A stretch of DNA of 64,000 nucleotides from Streptomyces sp. NBC_00102 (GCF_026343115.1 NZ_JAPEMC010000007.1:1-64000), one strand, 5' to 3'; positions 1 through 8,760 are shown, counted from the first letter of the stretch. Notes: generated from the sequence alone by a model not told the origin. Program-made: numbers and translations.

Positions 1-413
1 GTCCCGACGGCAGGGGTTCGCTCGACCGGCGGGCGCGGGACACCCTGCGGGCCATCGCGGAGTGGAGCGCCCCGCATGCCCGCGCCGTGCACGGTGCGGG
101 ACCCTCCTCCTTCCGGCCGCCGGCGAACGCCCTGTACACGCAGGCAGGCCGCCGCCTGTATCTGCACCTGCTCGCCTGGCCGCTCAGGCACCTCCACCTT
201 CCCGGCCTGGCCGGGCGGGTGCGCTATGCCCAACTGCTGCACGACGGTTCGGAGATCGCCTTCCACGAGGTCGACGGCGCCCGTCACGAGCACAACAACC
301 TCGCTCCGCCGAGCCAGCCGCCGGGCACCCTGACCCTGACCCTGCCCGTCGCGCGGCCCGACGTGCTGCTGCCGGTGATCGAACTCTTCCTGGAGGAAGA
401 GGAGTTGGACTGA
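1..413 (+). CDS. alpha-L-fucosidase (GH29), C-terminal end only
   Basis: The gene enters from the left edge; only about 136 C-terminal codons are present, in the frame beginning at base 3. The visible start of this part (PDGRGSLDRRARDTLRAIAE) matches the stretch after the catalytic barrel of GH29 fucosidases, where a 'GP.G.....l..iG.W' pattern precedes the C-terminal beta-sandwich. These enzymes hydrolyse terminal alpha-L-fucose from glycans. The assignment is strengthened by the fuconolactonase-like and fucose-dehydrogenase-like genes further right. The catalytic residues are outside the window, so activity and localisation cannot be judged. It is co-directional with the ABC genes that follow but separated from them by a gap with two operator-like sites. 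Confidence 0.7.
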   Translation, partial: PDGRGSLDRRARDTLRAIAEWSAPHARAVHGAGPSSFRPPANALYTQAGRRLYLHLLAWPLRHLHLPGLAGRVRYAQLLHDGSEIAFHEVDGARHEHNNLAPPSQPPGTLTLTLPVARPDVLLPVIELFLEEEELD

Positions 414-504
414 TGACGGACCGCAGGTGCGCGATCGGGCCGCAGGACGACCGGAGCAAGCGGTTTCGGCAGCACCCTTGAACATGCGGGATGCCGCCCC
501 TAGC

Positions 505-524
505 ATCAGCTATCGATAGGCGAT
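505..524. promoter_or_regulatory. operator-like palindrome, site 1 of 5
   Basis: The sequence ATCAGCTATCGATAGGCGAT is an imperfect 20-bp palindrome centred on ATCGAT, mismatched only at two inner pairs. It shares the core CTATCGAT with four other sites, all in promoter gaps of the fucose-type locus. It lies 135 bp upstream of the solute-binding protein start. Inferred to bind the locus GntR/FCD regulator. Confidence 0.6.
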
Positions 525-616
525 TGGAACGATGCCTACCAGGAGCCGCCCGCACCGTTCGGGCCCCGCATCCCCCTCTCCTTCCTGCCGAATCCGAACG
601 AACGCCTGCACTGCAC

Positions 617-636
617 GTCGGCTATCGATTATTCAT
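617..636. promoter_or_regulatory. operator-like palindrome, site 2 of 5
   Basis: GTCGGCTATCGATTATTCAT carries the same CTATCGAT core and left half-site but a degenerate right half. It sits 24 bp upstream of the ATG of the binding protein, where a bound repressor would block the promoter or leader. With site 1 it forms a pair spaced 112 bp apart. Confidence 0.55.
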
Positions 637-659
637 GACTACGCAATGGAGCGTGTCCG

Positions 660-1907
660 ATGAGAACCAAGTGGCACCGAGCCTCCGCACTCGCCGTGGC
701 TCCGCTGGTGATGGCAACCGCCGTCGCCTGCGGCGGGAGCGGGTCCGACGAGGCCGCGGGGGGCACCACTCTCCGCATCATCGTCAACATCTCGCCGAAC
801 CTGACGGAGCAGTACTGGAAGGGCCTCTTCGCCACCTACGAGAAGAGCCACCCCGGCGTGCACGTGAAGCTGGAGCTGACGGGCACCATCACGGCCAACG
901 CCAAGCTCACCCAGGACCTCGCGGCCGGCGACCCGCCCGACATCGCCCAGCAGATCGACCTGGCCCCCGAGACGGCCAAGCTCTTCGCCGACCTGTCCGA
1001 CCAGCCGTGGGCGAAGAGCACTCCGCTGGCCGACCAGTACGCCGTCGACGGCAAGACGTACATGGTCGGCGTGGGCGAGCAGATCCAGTCGCTGGTCTTC
1101 TACAACAAGGCGGCCTTCGCGAAGGCCGGCGTGGACGCGACGGAGATCCGGACGCTGGACCAGTTCACCGCCGCCATGGGCCGTCTGAAGTCGGCGGGCT
1201 ACGAGCCGCTGCAGACCGCCGGCCAGTGGGTGACGGGCGGTCAGTTCTCGATGATGGCCGACGCCGGCGTGCTCACCGAGAACCCGCAGTGGACCAGTCA
1301 GCGCAACGACGGCAAGGTCTCCTTCGCCGACAGCGGCTATGTGCCGTACCTGAAGCACTACGAGGAGTGGATCGACAAGGGGTACCTCAAGAAGAGCGCG
1401 CTGGGGCTGACGTACGCCGACGGGCAGACAGCCTTCCTCAACGGCAAGTCGGCGATGTACATGATGGGTTCCTTCTTCGTGCCCGCGGCGGACGCGGCGA
1501 AGAAGAGCGACGGGATCGGTGTCTTCACGATGCCGACCGACGGCGCCTACCCGTCCGGCCAGTTCGGCAACGTCTCGAACCCCTACGCGGTGGTCAACCA
1601 GTCGCACCACAAGGCCGAGGCGATCGAGTTCGTGAAGTGGCTGGTCACCGACAAGGAGGCGATCCGCAGTCAGCTCGCCGCGGACGGCAATCTGCGCGCG
1701 GGCTTCAGCTATCCGATGTCCAGCCTCGGAACCGCGGTGCAGAAGATCCTCGACGCGACGCCGTCGGTGCTGGTGAAGGCCGGTGAGAACAAGCCGCTCG
1801 CCGGGTTCAGCGGCGAGCTCAACACGCAGATCCAGTCCTTGTACACGGGCACCTCCGCGAAGGATGCCGCGCGCGGATTGGACAAGTGGTGGAACTCGCA
1901 GAACTGA
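660..1907 (+). CDS. ABC transporter extracellular sugar-binding lipoprotein
   Basis: A 415-residue family 1 extracellular solute-binding protein, of the type that delivers oligosaccharides to CUT1 ABC importers. The N-terminus has a charged n-region, a hydrophobic stretch and a lipobox-like AVAC with Cys24 as the expected lipidation site, followed by a Gly/Ser-rich linker. The motif GDPPDIAQQ (about residues 84-92) and the late MGSFF segment are typical of the family. The ATG is preceded by a GGAG 8-11 bases upstream. It overlaps the first permease by 22 bases, so the importer genes are translationally coupled. The ligand is inferred to be a fucose-containing sugar only from neighbours. Confidence 0.9.
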   Translation: MRTKWHRASALAVAPLVMATAVACGGSGSDEAAGGTTLRIIVNISPNLTEQYWKGLFATYEKSHPGVHVKLELTGTITANAKLTQDLAAGDPPDIAQQIDLAPETAKLFADLSDQPWAKSTPLADQYAVDGKTYMVGVGEQIQSLVFYNKAAFAKAGVDATEIRTLDQFTAAMGRLKSAGYEPLQTAGQWVTGGQFSMMADAGVLTENPQWTSQRNDGKVSFADSGYVPYLKHYEEWIDKGYLKKSALGLTYADGQTAFLNGKSAMYMMGSFFVPAADAAKKSDGIGVFTMPTDGAYPSGQFGNVSNPYAVVNQSHHKAEAIEFVKWLVTDKEAIRSQLAADGNLRAGFSYPMSSLGTAVQKILDATPSVLVKAGENKPLAGFSGELNTQIQSLYTGTSAKDAARGLDKWWNSQN

Positions 1908-2839
1908 CGCCGCGGGCACGGCGCTCCGTCGCCGCGTCCCCGCGCGCGGACTCCGGCCGCAGACGGGCCCGCTTCCGCGAGGCCGCCGTCACGTTGGGCA
2001 TGATGGGCCCGGCCGTGCTCCTGTACACGGTGCTGACGATCGTTCCCGTGGGCGTGGCGGTCTACCTCAGCTTCACGGACTGGGACGGCTTCTCCACCGC
2101 GAAGCTCATCGGGTGGGAGAACTACAAGCACCTCTTCGACGACCCGAGTTCGACACAGGCCTGGTACGTGACGGCGCTGATCACCTCGATCGGCACCGCC
2201 CTGATGGTGGGCGCCGGCCTGGTGTACGCGTTGATCCTCAAGGCCAAGTCCCGTACGAACTCGTTCTTCCGCGCCGTCGCCTACTTCCCGCACGTGATCA
2301 GCGCGTTGATCCTCGGCTATCTGTGGGCGGCGATCCTCGGCACGAACGGGGCGATCAACAACACGCTGGCCAAGTTCGGCATGGAGCCGATCGGCTTCCT
2401 CTTCGACGAGAAGTTCGCGCTGTACACCCTGATCGGCGTCATCGTGTGGGCCGGATTCGGCTTCAACGTCGTCCTGTTCGTGGCCGCCCTGCAGACCGTT
2501 CCGGCCGAACTCCTGGAGGCGGCGGCGATCGACGGCGCCAACAGACGGCAGATCAATCTGCGCATCGTGATCCCGATGATCGCGCCCGTGGTCACCGTGG
2601 CGACCGTGCTGAACCTGGTCGGCCTGCTGAGGGCGTACGACATCGTGGTCAGCCTCACCGGCGGCGGTCCGGCCGGTTCGACGCAGACCTTCACCTATCT
2701 CATTCTCGCCCGGTCCTTCGAGGGCACCAAGGTCGGCTACGCGACGGCCCAGGCGGTCTTCCTGATGGTCGTCTCCGCCGCGCTCGCCCTCGTCGTGACC
2801 GCGCTGCGCAACCGCCAAGACCAAGCTGCGACCGGTTAG
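1886..2839 (+). CDS. ABC sugar transporter permease (MalF type)
   Basis: A 317-residue inner-membrane permease with about six predicted hydrophobic segments after a basic 35-residue N-terminal tail. The cytoplasmic EAA loop that docks the ATPase is recognisable as EAAAIDGANRRQINLRIVIP near residues 212-231. The GTG start lies inside the end of the binding-protein gene and the next permease begins 6 bases after its stop, so the three are one operon. No ATPase gene is present; in Streptomyces such CUT1 importers commonly share the multitasking ATPase MsiK encoded elsewhere, which is inferred here. Confidence 0.9.
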   Translation: MVELAELTPRARRSVAASPRADSGRRRARFREAAVTLGMMGPAVLLYTVLTIVPVGVAVYLSFTDWDGFSTAKLIGWENYKHLFDDPSSTQAWYVTALITSIGTALMVGAGLVYALILKAKSRTNSFFRAVAYFPHVISALILGYLWAAILGTNGAINNTLAKFGMEPIGFLFDEKFALYTLIGVIVWAGFGFNVVLFVAALQTVPAELLEAAAIDGANRRQINLRIVIPMIAPVVTVATVLNLVGLLRAYDIVVSLTGGGPAGSTQTFTYLILARSFEGTKVGYATAQAVFLMVVSAALALVVTALRNRQDQAATG

Positions 2840-2845
2840 GAGCCG

Positions 2846-3760
2846 ATGGTGGTCGTCACTGAACCAAGGGTCCACGACAGGCTGCGGACCTCACCGGTCT
2901 CCGCCCCCGAGGTCTCTCCGGCACAACGGCGGGAAGCCGGCTCGCCCCTGCGCCGGGTACTCCTCGGCCTGCTGTTCGTCGTCATGATCGTGCCGGTGTA
3001 CCTGCTCGTCGTGAACGCCTTCAAGTCCCAACAGGACATCCTCGACAGCCCGTTCTCGATCCCGCTGAGCGGTCTGACCTTCGAGCACATGTCCGCCGCC
3101 ATCAGCAATCCGCAGTACAACGTCATCGGCGGCTACGGCTTCACGCTCTTCCTCGTCGTGGCCGTGGACGTCCTGTGCATCGCGCTGGCGGGACCGGCCG
3201 CGTACGCGATCGCCCGCAGTCTCAAGAAGCGGACGCAGCTGGTGCTGCTGTACTTCTTGGCCGGCACCTTCATCCCCGGGGCCGCCGTGATCATCCCGGT
3301 GATCTACGTACTGCGCGAGGTCGGCCTCGCCAACACCGTGACCGGCCTGGTCGCGCACGACGTGGCCTCGACGCTGCCCGTCAGCATCTTCCTCTTCGTG
3401 GGCTTCATCCGCGCGATCCCGGTGGACATCGACCACGCGGCGACGATCGACGGCGCGGGCCGCTACCGGACCTTCTGGACCATCATCTTCCCGCTGATGC
3501 GTCCGGCGGTCGTCACCGTCCTGATCCTCAACTCCATCGGGATCTGGAACGACTTCATCTCACCGCAGATCCTGCTCAGCCCGTCGTCCGGTCACTACAC
3601 GGTGACGACGGCGATCTACGCGGGCATCAGCCAGTACTCCACCGATCTGACGAAGGTGTTCCCCAACCTTCTGCTCGCCGTCGCACCCGTGATCATCTTC
3701 TTCATCTACATGCAGCGCCACATCATCAGCGGTCTGACGGTGGGCGCGGTGAAGGGATGA
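2846..3760 (+). CDS. ABC sugar transporter permease (MalG type)
   Basis: A 304-residue partner permease. After a 35-residue soluble tail it shows hydrophobic helices and the EAA-loop variant HAATIDGAGRYRTFWTIIFP (about 197-216), whose HAAxIDGA form is typical of MalG/LacG-like subunits. It would pair with the preceding subunit to form the channel. Its stop TGA overlaps an ATG at base 3757 (ATGA), which is a possible alternative start for the secreted protein downstream, so the four genes are probably one transcript. Confidence 0.9.
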   Translation: MVVVTEPRVHDRLRTSPVSAPEVSPAQRREAGSPLRRVLLGLLFVVMIVPVYLLVVNAFKSQQDILDSPFSIPLSGLTFEHMSAAISNPQYNVIGGYGFTLFLVVAVDVLCIALAGPAAYAIARSLKKRTQLVLLYFLAGTFIPGAAVIIPVIYVLREVGLANTVTGLVAHDVASTLPVSIFLFVGFIRAIPVDIDHAATIDGAGRYRTFWTIIFPLMRPAVVTVLILNSIGIWNDFISPQILLSPSSGHYTVTTAIYAGISQYSTDLTKVFPNLLLAVAPVIIFFIYMQRHIISGLTVGAVKG

Positions 3761-3798
3761 GCGCACGCATCGTTTCCCTCCGGAGAAAGGACCATTCA

Positions 3799-5796
3799 GT
3801 GTCGAGGAGAAGGTGGCCACGCCCCGGTACGGGCCTGTGGTCCGCAGCCGCCCTGCTCGCTTCGCTCGCCGTGGTGACGGCCGCAGTTCCGGCCGCCGCG
3901 CACCCGCATCCGCACAAGTCCCAGGCGGGCGCGGTCTACTACGTCGCTCCGTCGGGCCAGGACTCCCGCACGGGCACCACCGCGGGCCAGGCGTTCCAGC
4001 ACATCCAGCGGTGCGCCGACGTCATGCAGCCCGGGGACACCTGTCTGATCCAGTCGGGTACGTACGCCGAGACCGTCGTGCCGGCCCGCTCGGGCACCGC
4101 CGCGCTGCCGATCACCTACCGGGCGGCGCCGGGGGCGACGGTGACGCTGAGCGGAACCGCGCCGGTGCAGGGCTTCTCGCCCGTCACCGGCGCGGACGTC
4201 GCGGAGATCGCCGAGAGAGATCCGTACGCCCGGAACTCCGCGTTCAGCGCCGCGGTGGCGGCCGGACACGTCTACAGCACCTCCGCCGACCTGGGCTCCG
4301 ACGTGACGACCGTGCAGGTCTTCACCGACAAGAAGGCGGGCGTCGAGGCGCAGTGGCCCTACCCCGGGCTCGACCTGCTCGATCCCACGCTGCAGTACGC
4401 CGACACGGGGAGCGCGGACGCGACGATCACCGACCCGGCCCTGACCCGGCCCGCCGGGTACTGGGACGGTGCGCGGGCCCTGACCGGCTACTGGTACATC
4501 TCGGCGACCGGCACGGTGCAGAGCTCGGCCGTCGGCTCGGTGACGCTCGACGTGGCGCCCCCGTGCGTGCACAAGGTCGTGCCGAAGGAGACGCGGTACG
4601 CCCTCGCCGGAAAGATCGGTGAGCTCTCCCGCCCGGGCGAGTGGTTCTACGACCCCACCGCCAAGCGTCTGTACCTCTACAGCGAGGACGACCCGGCCGC
4701 GCACACCGTCGAGGCGAAGACCCGCACCCTGGCCTTCGACCTGACGGCCGCGAGTCACACGACCGTGGAAGGCGTCGGGCTGTTCGCTTCCACCATCAGG
4801 ACGGGACCGACCAGCACGGGCGTGACGCTGGACGCGATCAACGGCACGTATCTGTCGCACTACACCGACATCACGCGCGGCGCGACGGACTGCGGCAGCA
4901 CGGTGACGCGCGGCGTCGGCGACACGGGCATCGTCCTCGACGGGACGTACAACACGATCGCGAACAGTGATCTGTCGCTAAGCGCGGGCAACGGCATCGC
5001 CCTGCGCGGGCAGAACAACACCGCCACGAACAACGTGATCCACGACGTCGACTACATGGGGACGTACGCGGCGGGCATCGCCGTGCAGGGCAACAGCCAG
5101 ACGGTCACCCACAACACGATCAGCCGGGTCGGCCGGAGCGGCATCAACCTCCAGTGGAACACGGTGGAGGGCCTCACCCCGGGCAAGGACCTGATCGCGT
5201 ACAACGACATCTCGGGGTACGCCCGCCTCAGCCTGGACGTCGCCGCGATCTACACCTGTTGCAGCGCCTACATGATGGGGACGTCCATCGACCACAACGT
5301 GCTGCACGATCCGGAGCCGGCCACGACGCTCACCACCTTCGGGGTCTCGGGCATCTACGCCGACAACGGGCAGAGCGACCTGGTGATCGCGAACAACGTG
5401 GGCTGGGGCAACCGGGAGGGCACGGTGATGCTCAACGGTCTGGGCACCGGCTCGCACGACAACGGGGTGTACAACAACACCGGCGGGATGACCCTCTTCT
5501 ACGTCAAGGAGCCGGGGCAGTCGACCGGAACGAAGATCTACAACAACGTCGGTGCCATTCGCGGGCTGACGGGTGCCACCGACGGCGGGCTCGTGCTCTC
5601 GAACAACCTCCCCGCGGAGACCGATCCGCTCTTCGTCGACGCGGCCGGGCACGACTTCCGGCTGACCGCCGACTCCCCTGCCCGGGGCCAGGCGATCGCG
5701 CTGCCGGGCATCAACGACGGCTCGACGGATACGGTGCCGAGCCTCGGCGCCTACCAGTACGGGGCGCCGAAGTGGGTTGCGGGGGCGGTCCGTTGA
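3799..5796 (+). CDS. secreted right-handed parallel beta-helix protein
   Basis: A 665-residue protein from the GTG at 3799; this start has AAGGA 8 bases upstream and gives a clean signal peptide (MSRRRW..., a hydrophobic core, then AAAHPHPHK). An ATG at 3757 overlapping the permease stop is the alternative. A DUF1565-like entry segment (YYVAPSGQDS, about 37-46) is followed by a middle insert and then by Asn/Gly-rich coils (GIALRGQNNTATNNVI, SGINLQWNT, IANNVGWGN) characteristic of single-stranded beta-helices such as polysaccharide lyases and glycosidases. Catalytic residues cannot be assigned. Position in the importer operon suggests it degrades the glycan outside the cell or binds it. Confidence 0.75.
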   Translation: MSRRRWPRPGTGLWSAAALLASLAVVTAAVPAAAHPHPHKSQAGAVYYVAPSGQDSRTGTTAGQAFQHIQRCADVMQPGDTCLIQSGTYAETVVPARSGTAALPITYRAAPGATVTLSGTAPVQGFSPVTGADVAEIAERDPYARNSAFSAAVAAGHVYSTSADLGSDVTTVQVFTDKKAGVEAQWPYPGLDLLDPTLQYADTGSADATITDPALTRPAGYWDGARALTGYWYISATGTVQSSAVGSVTLDVAPPCVHKVVPKETRYALAGKIGELSRPGEWFYDPTAKRLYLYSEDDPAAHTVEAKTRTLAFDLTAASHTTVEGVGLFASTIRTGPTSTGVTLDAINGTYLSHYTDITRGATDCGSTVTRGVGDTGIVLDGTYNTIANSDLSLSAGNGIALRGQNNTATNNVIHDVDYMGTYAAGIAVQGNSQTVTHNTISRVGRSGINLQWNTVEGLTPGKDLIAYNDISGYARLSLDVAAIYTCCSAYMMGTSIDHNVLHDPEPATTLTTFGVSGIYADNGQSDLVIANNVGWGNREGTVMLNGLGTGSHDNGVYNNTGGMTLFYVKEPGQSTGTKIYNNVGAIRGLTGATDGGLVLSNNLPAETDPLFVDAAGHDFRLTADSPARGQAIALPGINDGSTDTVPSLGAYQYGAPKWVAGAVR

Positions 5797-5832
5797 GTGC
5801 GCTCCCGTAGTCCCGGGACCACGCCCCGACGC

Positions 5833-5870
5833 AGGAGGGCCCGAGCCGGATGTCCGGCTCGGGCCCTCCT
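5833..5870. terminator. strong bidirectional terminator hairpin
   Basis: AGGAGGGCCCGAGCCGGA is followed two bases later by its exact reverse complement, giving a stem of up to 16 pairs with a four-base loop. It lies between the convergent beta-helix and GntR genes, 37 bp after one stop and 17 bp before the other, and so should end transcription from both sides. Confidence 0.85.
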
Positions 5871-5886
5871 GGCGCTGGGGTGGCAG

Positions 5887-6657
5887 CTACTTCCTGGCTA
5901 CGGCCCTGCGCGGTTTCCGCTTCACCTCACGCGCGTCCGGGACCGGTCCGCGGCCGGCCGCGTGGTCGGCGAACGCCTCGGCCGCCAGCTCGGCGTCGCG
6001 GGACCGCAACAGTCCGACGAGCCGGCCGTGCTCCTCCGCCATGGCGCTCCAGTCACCCTCGAAGAGGGGGTCGGAGATGGCTCGCAGGGTCCGCAGGCTC
6101 GGCTCGATGACCTCCCACATCCGGGCCAGGAACGGGTTGCCCGCGATCCGGCTGACCAGGGTGTGGAACTCGATGTCGGCATCGCGGAACAGGCTCACGT
6201 CGCTCGCGGCGACGGCGTCCCGCATCCGTTCGACCAGCGCGTCGAGTTCGCGGAGGTGGTCGTCGGTGAGGTGTTCGGTGGCGAGCCGCGCGGCGAGCCG
6301 CTCCAGCGGTTCGCGCACCTGCCGGGCGTACTCGGCGTCCTGTGCGGAGATCTCGACGACGAAGTGGCCGCGGCGCGGGACGTGCATGAGCAGGCCCTCT
6401 CGGGCCAGGCGCTTGACCGCCTCGCGCACCGGAGCCTGGCTCACCCCCAGACGCCGGGCGATCTCCGACTCGACCACGCGCTCGTTCGGTCCGAGATCGC
6501 CGTCGACGACGGCCTGGCGGAGCAGCTCGTAGACCTGATCCGAGATCAGGGTCTTGCGGAACCGGTCCTTGTTCGTGGCCAGCGTGGAGACGAATCCAGC
6601 CGACGCGGTCGATGCCATGAATTCCCAATCCTGCGACGGGCGAACCAGTTGTGTCAT
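5887..6657 (-). CDS. GntR family regulator, FCD subfamily
   Basis: A 256-residue regulator. The winged helix-turn-helix (about residues 35-105) contains ESEIARRLGVSQAPVREAVK, the hallmark GntR recognition helix, followed by the wing RRGHFV. The C-terminal half is an all-helical FCD ligand domain with the expected metal/ligand residues around FRDADIEFHTLVSRIAGNPF (Asp and His). FCD proteins typically bind sugar acids or carboxylates, fitting a fuconate or fuconolactone inducer. The ATG at 6657 lies just past one of the five shared palindromes, implying autoregulation; an internal ATG at 6618 with GGGAA upstream is an alternative start. Confidence 0.9.
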   Translation of the reverse strand: MTQLVRPSQDWEFMASTASAGFVSTLATNKDRFRKTLISDQVYELLRQAVVDGDLGPNERVVESEIARRLGVSQAPVREAVKRLAREGLLMHVPRRGHFVVEISAQDAEYARQVREPLERLAARLATEHLTDDHLRELDALVERMRDAVAASDVSLFRDADIEFHTLVSRIAGNPFLARMWEVIEPSLRTLRAISDPLFEGDWSAMAEEHGRLVGLLRSRDAELAAEAFADHAAGRGPVPDAREVKRKPRRAVARK

Positions 6658-6668
6658 GGTACGCGCTC

Positions 6669-6688
6669 ATCGTCTATCGATGGAATCT
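6669..6688. promoter_or_regulatory. operator-like palindrome, site 3 of 5
   Basis: ATCGTCTATCGATGGAATCT, core CTATCGAT, begins 12 bases upstream of the GntR start codon and about 36 bases after the esterase stop. It is placed for negative autoregulation of the GntR gene. Confidence 0.6.
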
Positions 6689-6723
6689 AGATGGGGTATG
6701 CACGGGGGTACGGTCCCCGGAAA

Positions 6724-7713
6724 TCACCGGGCCGGGCCGTCCAGCTGCTTGGCCAGCCAGTCGAGTTTCACGACCTCGTGCGTGGGACCTCCGCCTTCGT
6801 GGTCGTTGAACGGGTAGGCGCGTATGTGCTTGTCGGCCTGGTCGACCCCGGCTTCGGCGCCGTAGTGGTTGAACGCCGCGTACCCCGTCGAGGGCGGGCA
6901 GATGTGGTCCATGAGCCCGACCGAGAACAGGGTCGGCGCGTTCGCCCTGCGGGCCAGGATGACGCCGTCGAAGTACGCCAGCGTGCGGGCGACCGTGCCC
7001 GCGTGCTCCCTGTGCAGCTTCACGAACTGCGTGACCTCGGCGTACGGCGGTTTGTCGGTGATCGTGGTGGCGCGCGGGAAGTGGCACAGGAACGGCACGT
7101 CCGGCATGACGGCCACGAGGTCCGGGACCAGGCCCGCCGCGGCCAGTGCGATGCCGCCGCCCTGGCTGGTTCCGGTGACCGTGACGCGCGTGGGGTCGAC
7201 CGAGGGATGCGTGCGTACGGCGGCCACCGCCCGGACGGCGTCGGTGTAGAGCCGTCGGTAGAAGTAGCGCCGCGGGTCGAGCACCCCGCGGGTCAGGAAG
7301 CCGGGCGCGGCGATGTCGCCGGAGGCCGGGTCGGGGTCGGGCGTCTCGGCGCCCTGTCCCCGGGTGTCCATCACGAAGTGCGCGTACCCCGCGCAGGCCC
7401 ACAGCCGCTTCTCGTGCGGGGCCCCGCGTCCGCTGCCGTATCCCAGGTACTCCACGACGGCGGGCAGCGGCCCGGAGCGGGTGACGGGCAGGTGCAGCCA
7501 GGCGCGTACGGGGTGCCCGCCGTATCCGGCGAACGTCACGTCGTACGTGTCGATGGTGGCGAGACCGTTGTGGACCGGTTCGAACGTCACGGTGGGAGCG
7601 AAGTCCCGCTGTTCGTCCAGGGTTTCGCGCCAGAACGCGTCGAAGTCGTCGGGCTCGTCCAGAACCGGGCGGTACCGCTCCAGCTCCTCCAGGGGCAGGT
7701 CGAACAAGGCCAT
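6724..7713 (-). CDS. acetyl esterase of the AXE1/CE7 family
   Basis: A 329-residue alpha/beta hydrolase, the usual length of CE7 acetylxylan esterase/cephalosporin-C deacetylases. It shows RGQG (about 118-121), the nucleophile elbow GTSQGG (Ser183), an acid in VGLMDH (Asp269) and the histidine in NDHEGG (His305), together the family triad. There is no signal peptide, so it would deacetylate imported oligosaccharides in the cytosol. The ATG at 7713 is chosen over an in-frame ATG five codons upstream because GGAG lies 7 bases before it and it matches the family N-terminus. Its promoter gap holds operator site 4. It is the only esterase in the locus and implies an acetylated substrate. Confidence 0.85.
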   Translation of the reverse strand: MALFDLPLEELERYRPVLDEPDDFDAFWRETLDEQRDFAPTVTFEPVHNGLATIDTYDVTFAGYGGHPVRAWLHLPVTRSGPLPAVVEYLGYGSGRGAPHEKRLWACAGYAHFVMDTRGQGAETPDPDPASGDIAAPGFLTRGVLDPRRYFYRRLYTDAVRAVAAVRTHPSVDPTRVTVTGTSQGGGIALAAAGLVPDLVAVMPDVPFLCHFPRATTITDKPPYAEVTQFVKLHREHAGTVARTLAYFDGVILARRANAPTLFSVGLMDHICPPSTGYAAFNHYGAEAGVDQADKHIRAYPFNDHEGGGPTHEVVKLDWLAKQLDGPAR

Positions 7714-7764
7714 GTCGCATCTCCGCATCGTCGAAGTCGGGCCGGCCGGCCCGAGGATTTTTTC

Positions 7765-7784
7765 ATCGTCTATCGATCATCGAG
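7765..7784. promoter_or_regulatory. operator-like palindrome, site 4 of 5
   Basis: ATCGTCTATCGATCATCGAG, core CTATCGAT. It lies 52 bases upstream of the CE7 esterase start and downstream of the amidohydrolase stop, so it should control the esterase separately. Confidence 0.6.
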
Positions 7785-7851
7785 GGAATCGAATCAAGGT
7801 GCTCCGACGGGTGTCAACCACGAAGGACGGCGTCACCGCGAAGGCCGGGTG

Positions 7852-8673
7852 TCAGCCTCGAAGTCCGTACACCCGGACGGCGTTGGTGTGCAGGATCCGC
7901 CGGCGCTCGTCGTCCGGGAGGTGGTCGAGCCCGAGGCAGGAGAGCTCCAGGGAGTCGGCGCGGCTGCCGCGCGACAGACAGATCGGCCAGTCGGAACCGA
8001 CGAGGCACCGGTCGGGGCCGAGCCCACCCACCACGTGCCTGACCAGCTCCGCGATCCGTTCCGGCGGCACGCCGTGCTGTTGGGTGAGCAGGCCGGAGAT
8101 CTTGACGACGACGTTCGGCGCCGAGGCGGCCCGCTCCAGGTCCCGGTACCACTCCCCGGGGTCGAGGCGGAGGTTCGGCGGGTTGCCGAGATGGTCGACG
8201 ACCACGGTGAGTTCCGGATGCCGGGCGGCCACCCGGGCCGCCGACCGGAGTGCCCCGGATCCCAGGTTGAGCTCCAACACCAACCCTGCGGAGGCGAGTT
8301 CCGGCACCAGCGCACGGGCGGACTCCGGGCAGTCCGCCCAGTTCGCACCGCCCAGGCGCATGCCGTTCGGGCGGGTGTCGCCCAGATCGTGCAGCAGGGC
8401 GCGGAAGCGCCGGGGGCCGCCGTCGCCGTGGACGTGCAGATTTCCCACGTACCCCGCGACGAGGTCGGGGCGGCTGGTCCGCCATGCGCGCAGGTCAAGC
8501 GTCTCGCCGGCGTCGCCGCGGGACCCCTCGACCAGGATCGCGCCGGTCGGGGCGGCGTCCCCCGTCGACGCCTCCAGGTCCTCGATGCGAAACGCCCGGT
8601 CATGGACGCTTCCCGGGTGGATCCATGGGAATCCCAGCGCCGGGTCCCACAGGTGCACATGGCAGTCGATCAC
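7852..8673 (-). CDS. amidohydrolase, probable L-fuconolactonase (COG3618)
   Basis: A 273-residue TIM-barrel metallo-hydrolase. It begins VIDCHVHLWDP, the HxH metal motif of the amidohydrolase_2 family, and has a late VGSDWPI with the conserved aspartate. COG3618 members include L-fucono-1,5-lactonase and L-rhamnono-lactonase, which open sugar lactones made by sugar dehydrogenases. The GTG start at 8673 is supported by GGAGG 8 bases upstream and places the HxH at residues 5-7 as in relatives. A fucose-dehydrogenase-like AKR is encoded 2 kb away, giving consecutive pathway steps. Confidence 0.8.
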   Translation of the reverse strand: MIDCHVHLWDPALGFPWIHPGSVHDRAFRIEDLEASTGDAAPTGAILVEGSRGDAGETLDLRAWRTSRPDLVAGYVGNLHVHGDGGPRRFRALLHDLGDTRPNGMRLGGANWADCPESARALVPELASAGLVLELNLGSGALRSAARVAARHPELTVVVDHLGNPPNLRLDPGEWYRDLERAASAPNVVVKISGLLTQQHGVPPERIAELVRHVVGGLGPDRCLVGSDWPICLSRGSRADSLELSCLGLDHLPDDERRRILHTNAVRVYGLRG

Positions 8674-8740
8674 GGTCGGGATCCTCCTGAGGTGCCGTTC
8701 CCGAGTATTGACAGGCCGACTCGCGCCGGTGAGTCTAACC

Positions 8741-8760
8741 ATCGGCTATCGATGGTCGAT
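8741..8760. promoter_or_regulatory. operator-like palindrome, site 5 of 5
   Basis: ATCGGCTATCGATGGTCGAT, core CTATCGAT with both outer half-sites (ATCG and CGAT) present. It lies in the 161-bp divergent promoter region between the lactonase-like gene and the 632-residue protein, so one bound dimer could control both directions. Confidence 0.65.

Noticed and set aside
639..1919. Long antisense open frame across the binding-protein gene
   Set aside because: It is a composition shadow of the coding strand; it lacks a domain or ribosome site and is rich in Arg/Gly/Val as expected from antisense high-GC DNA.
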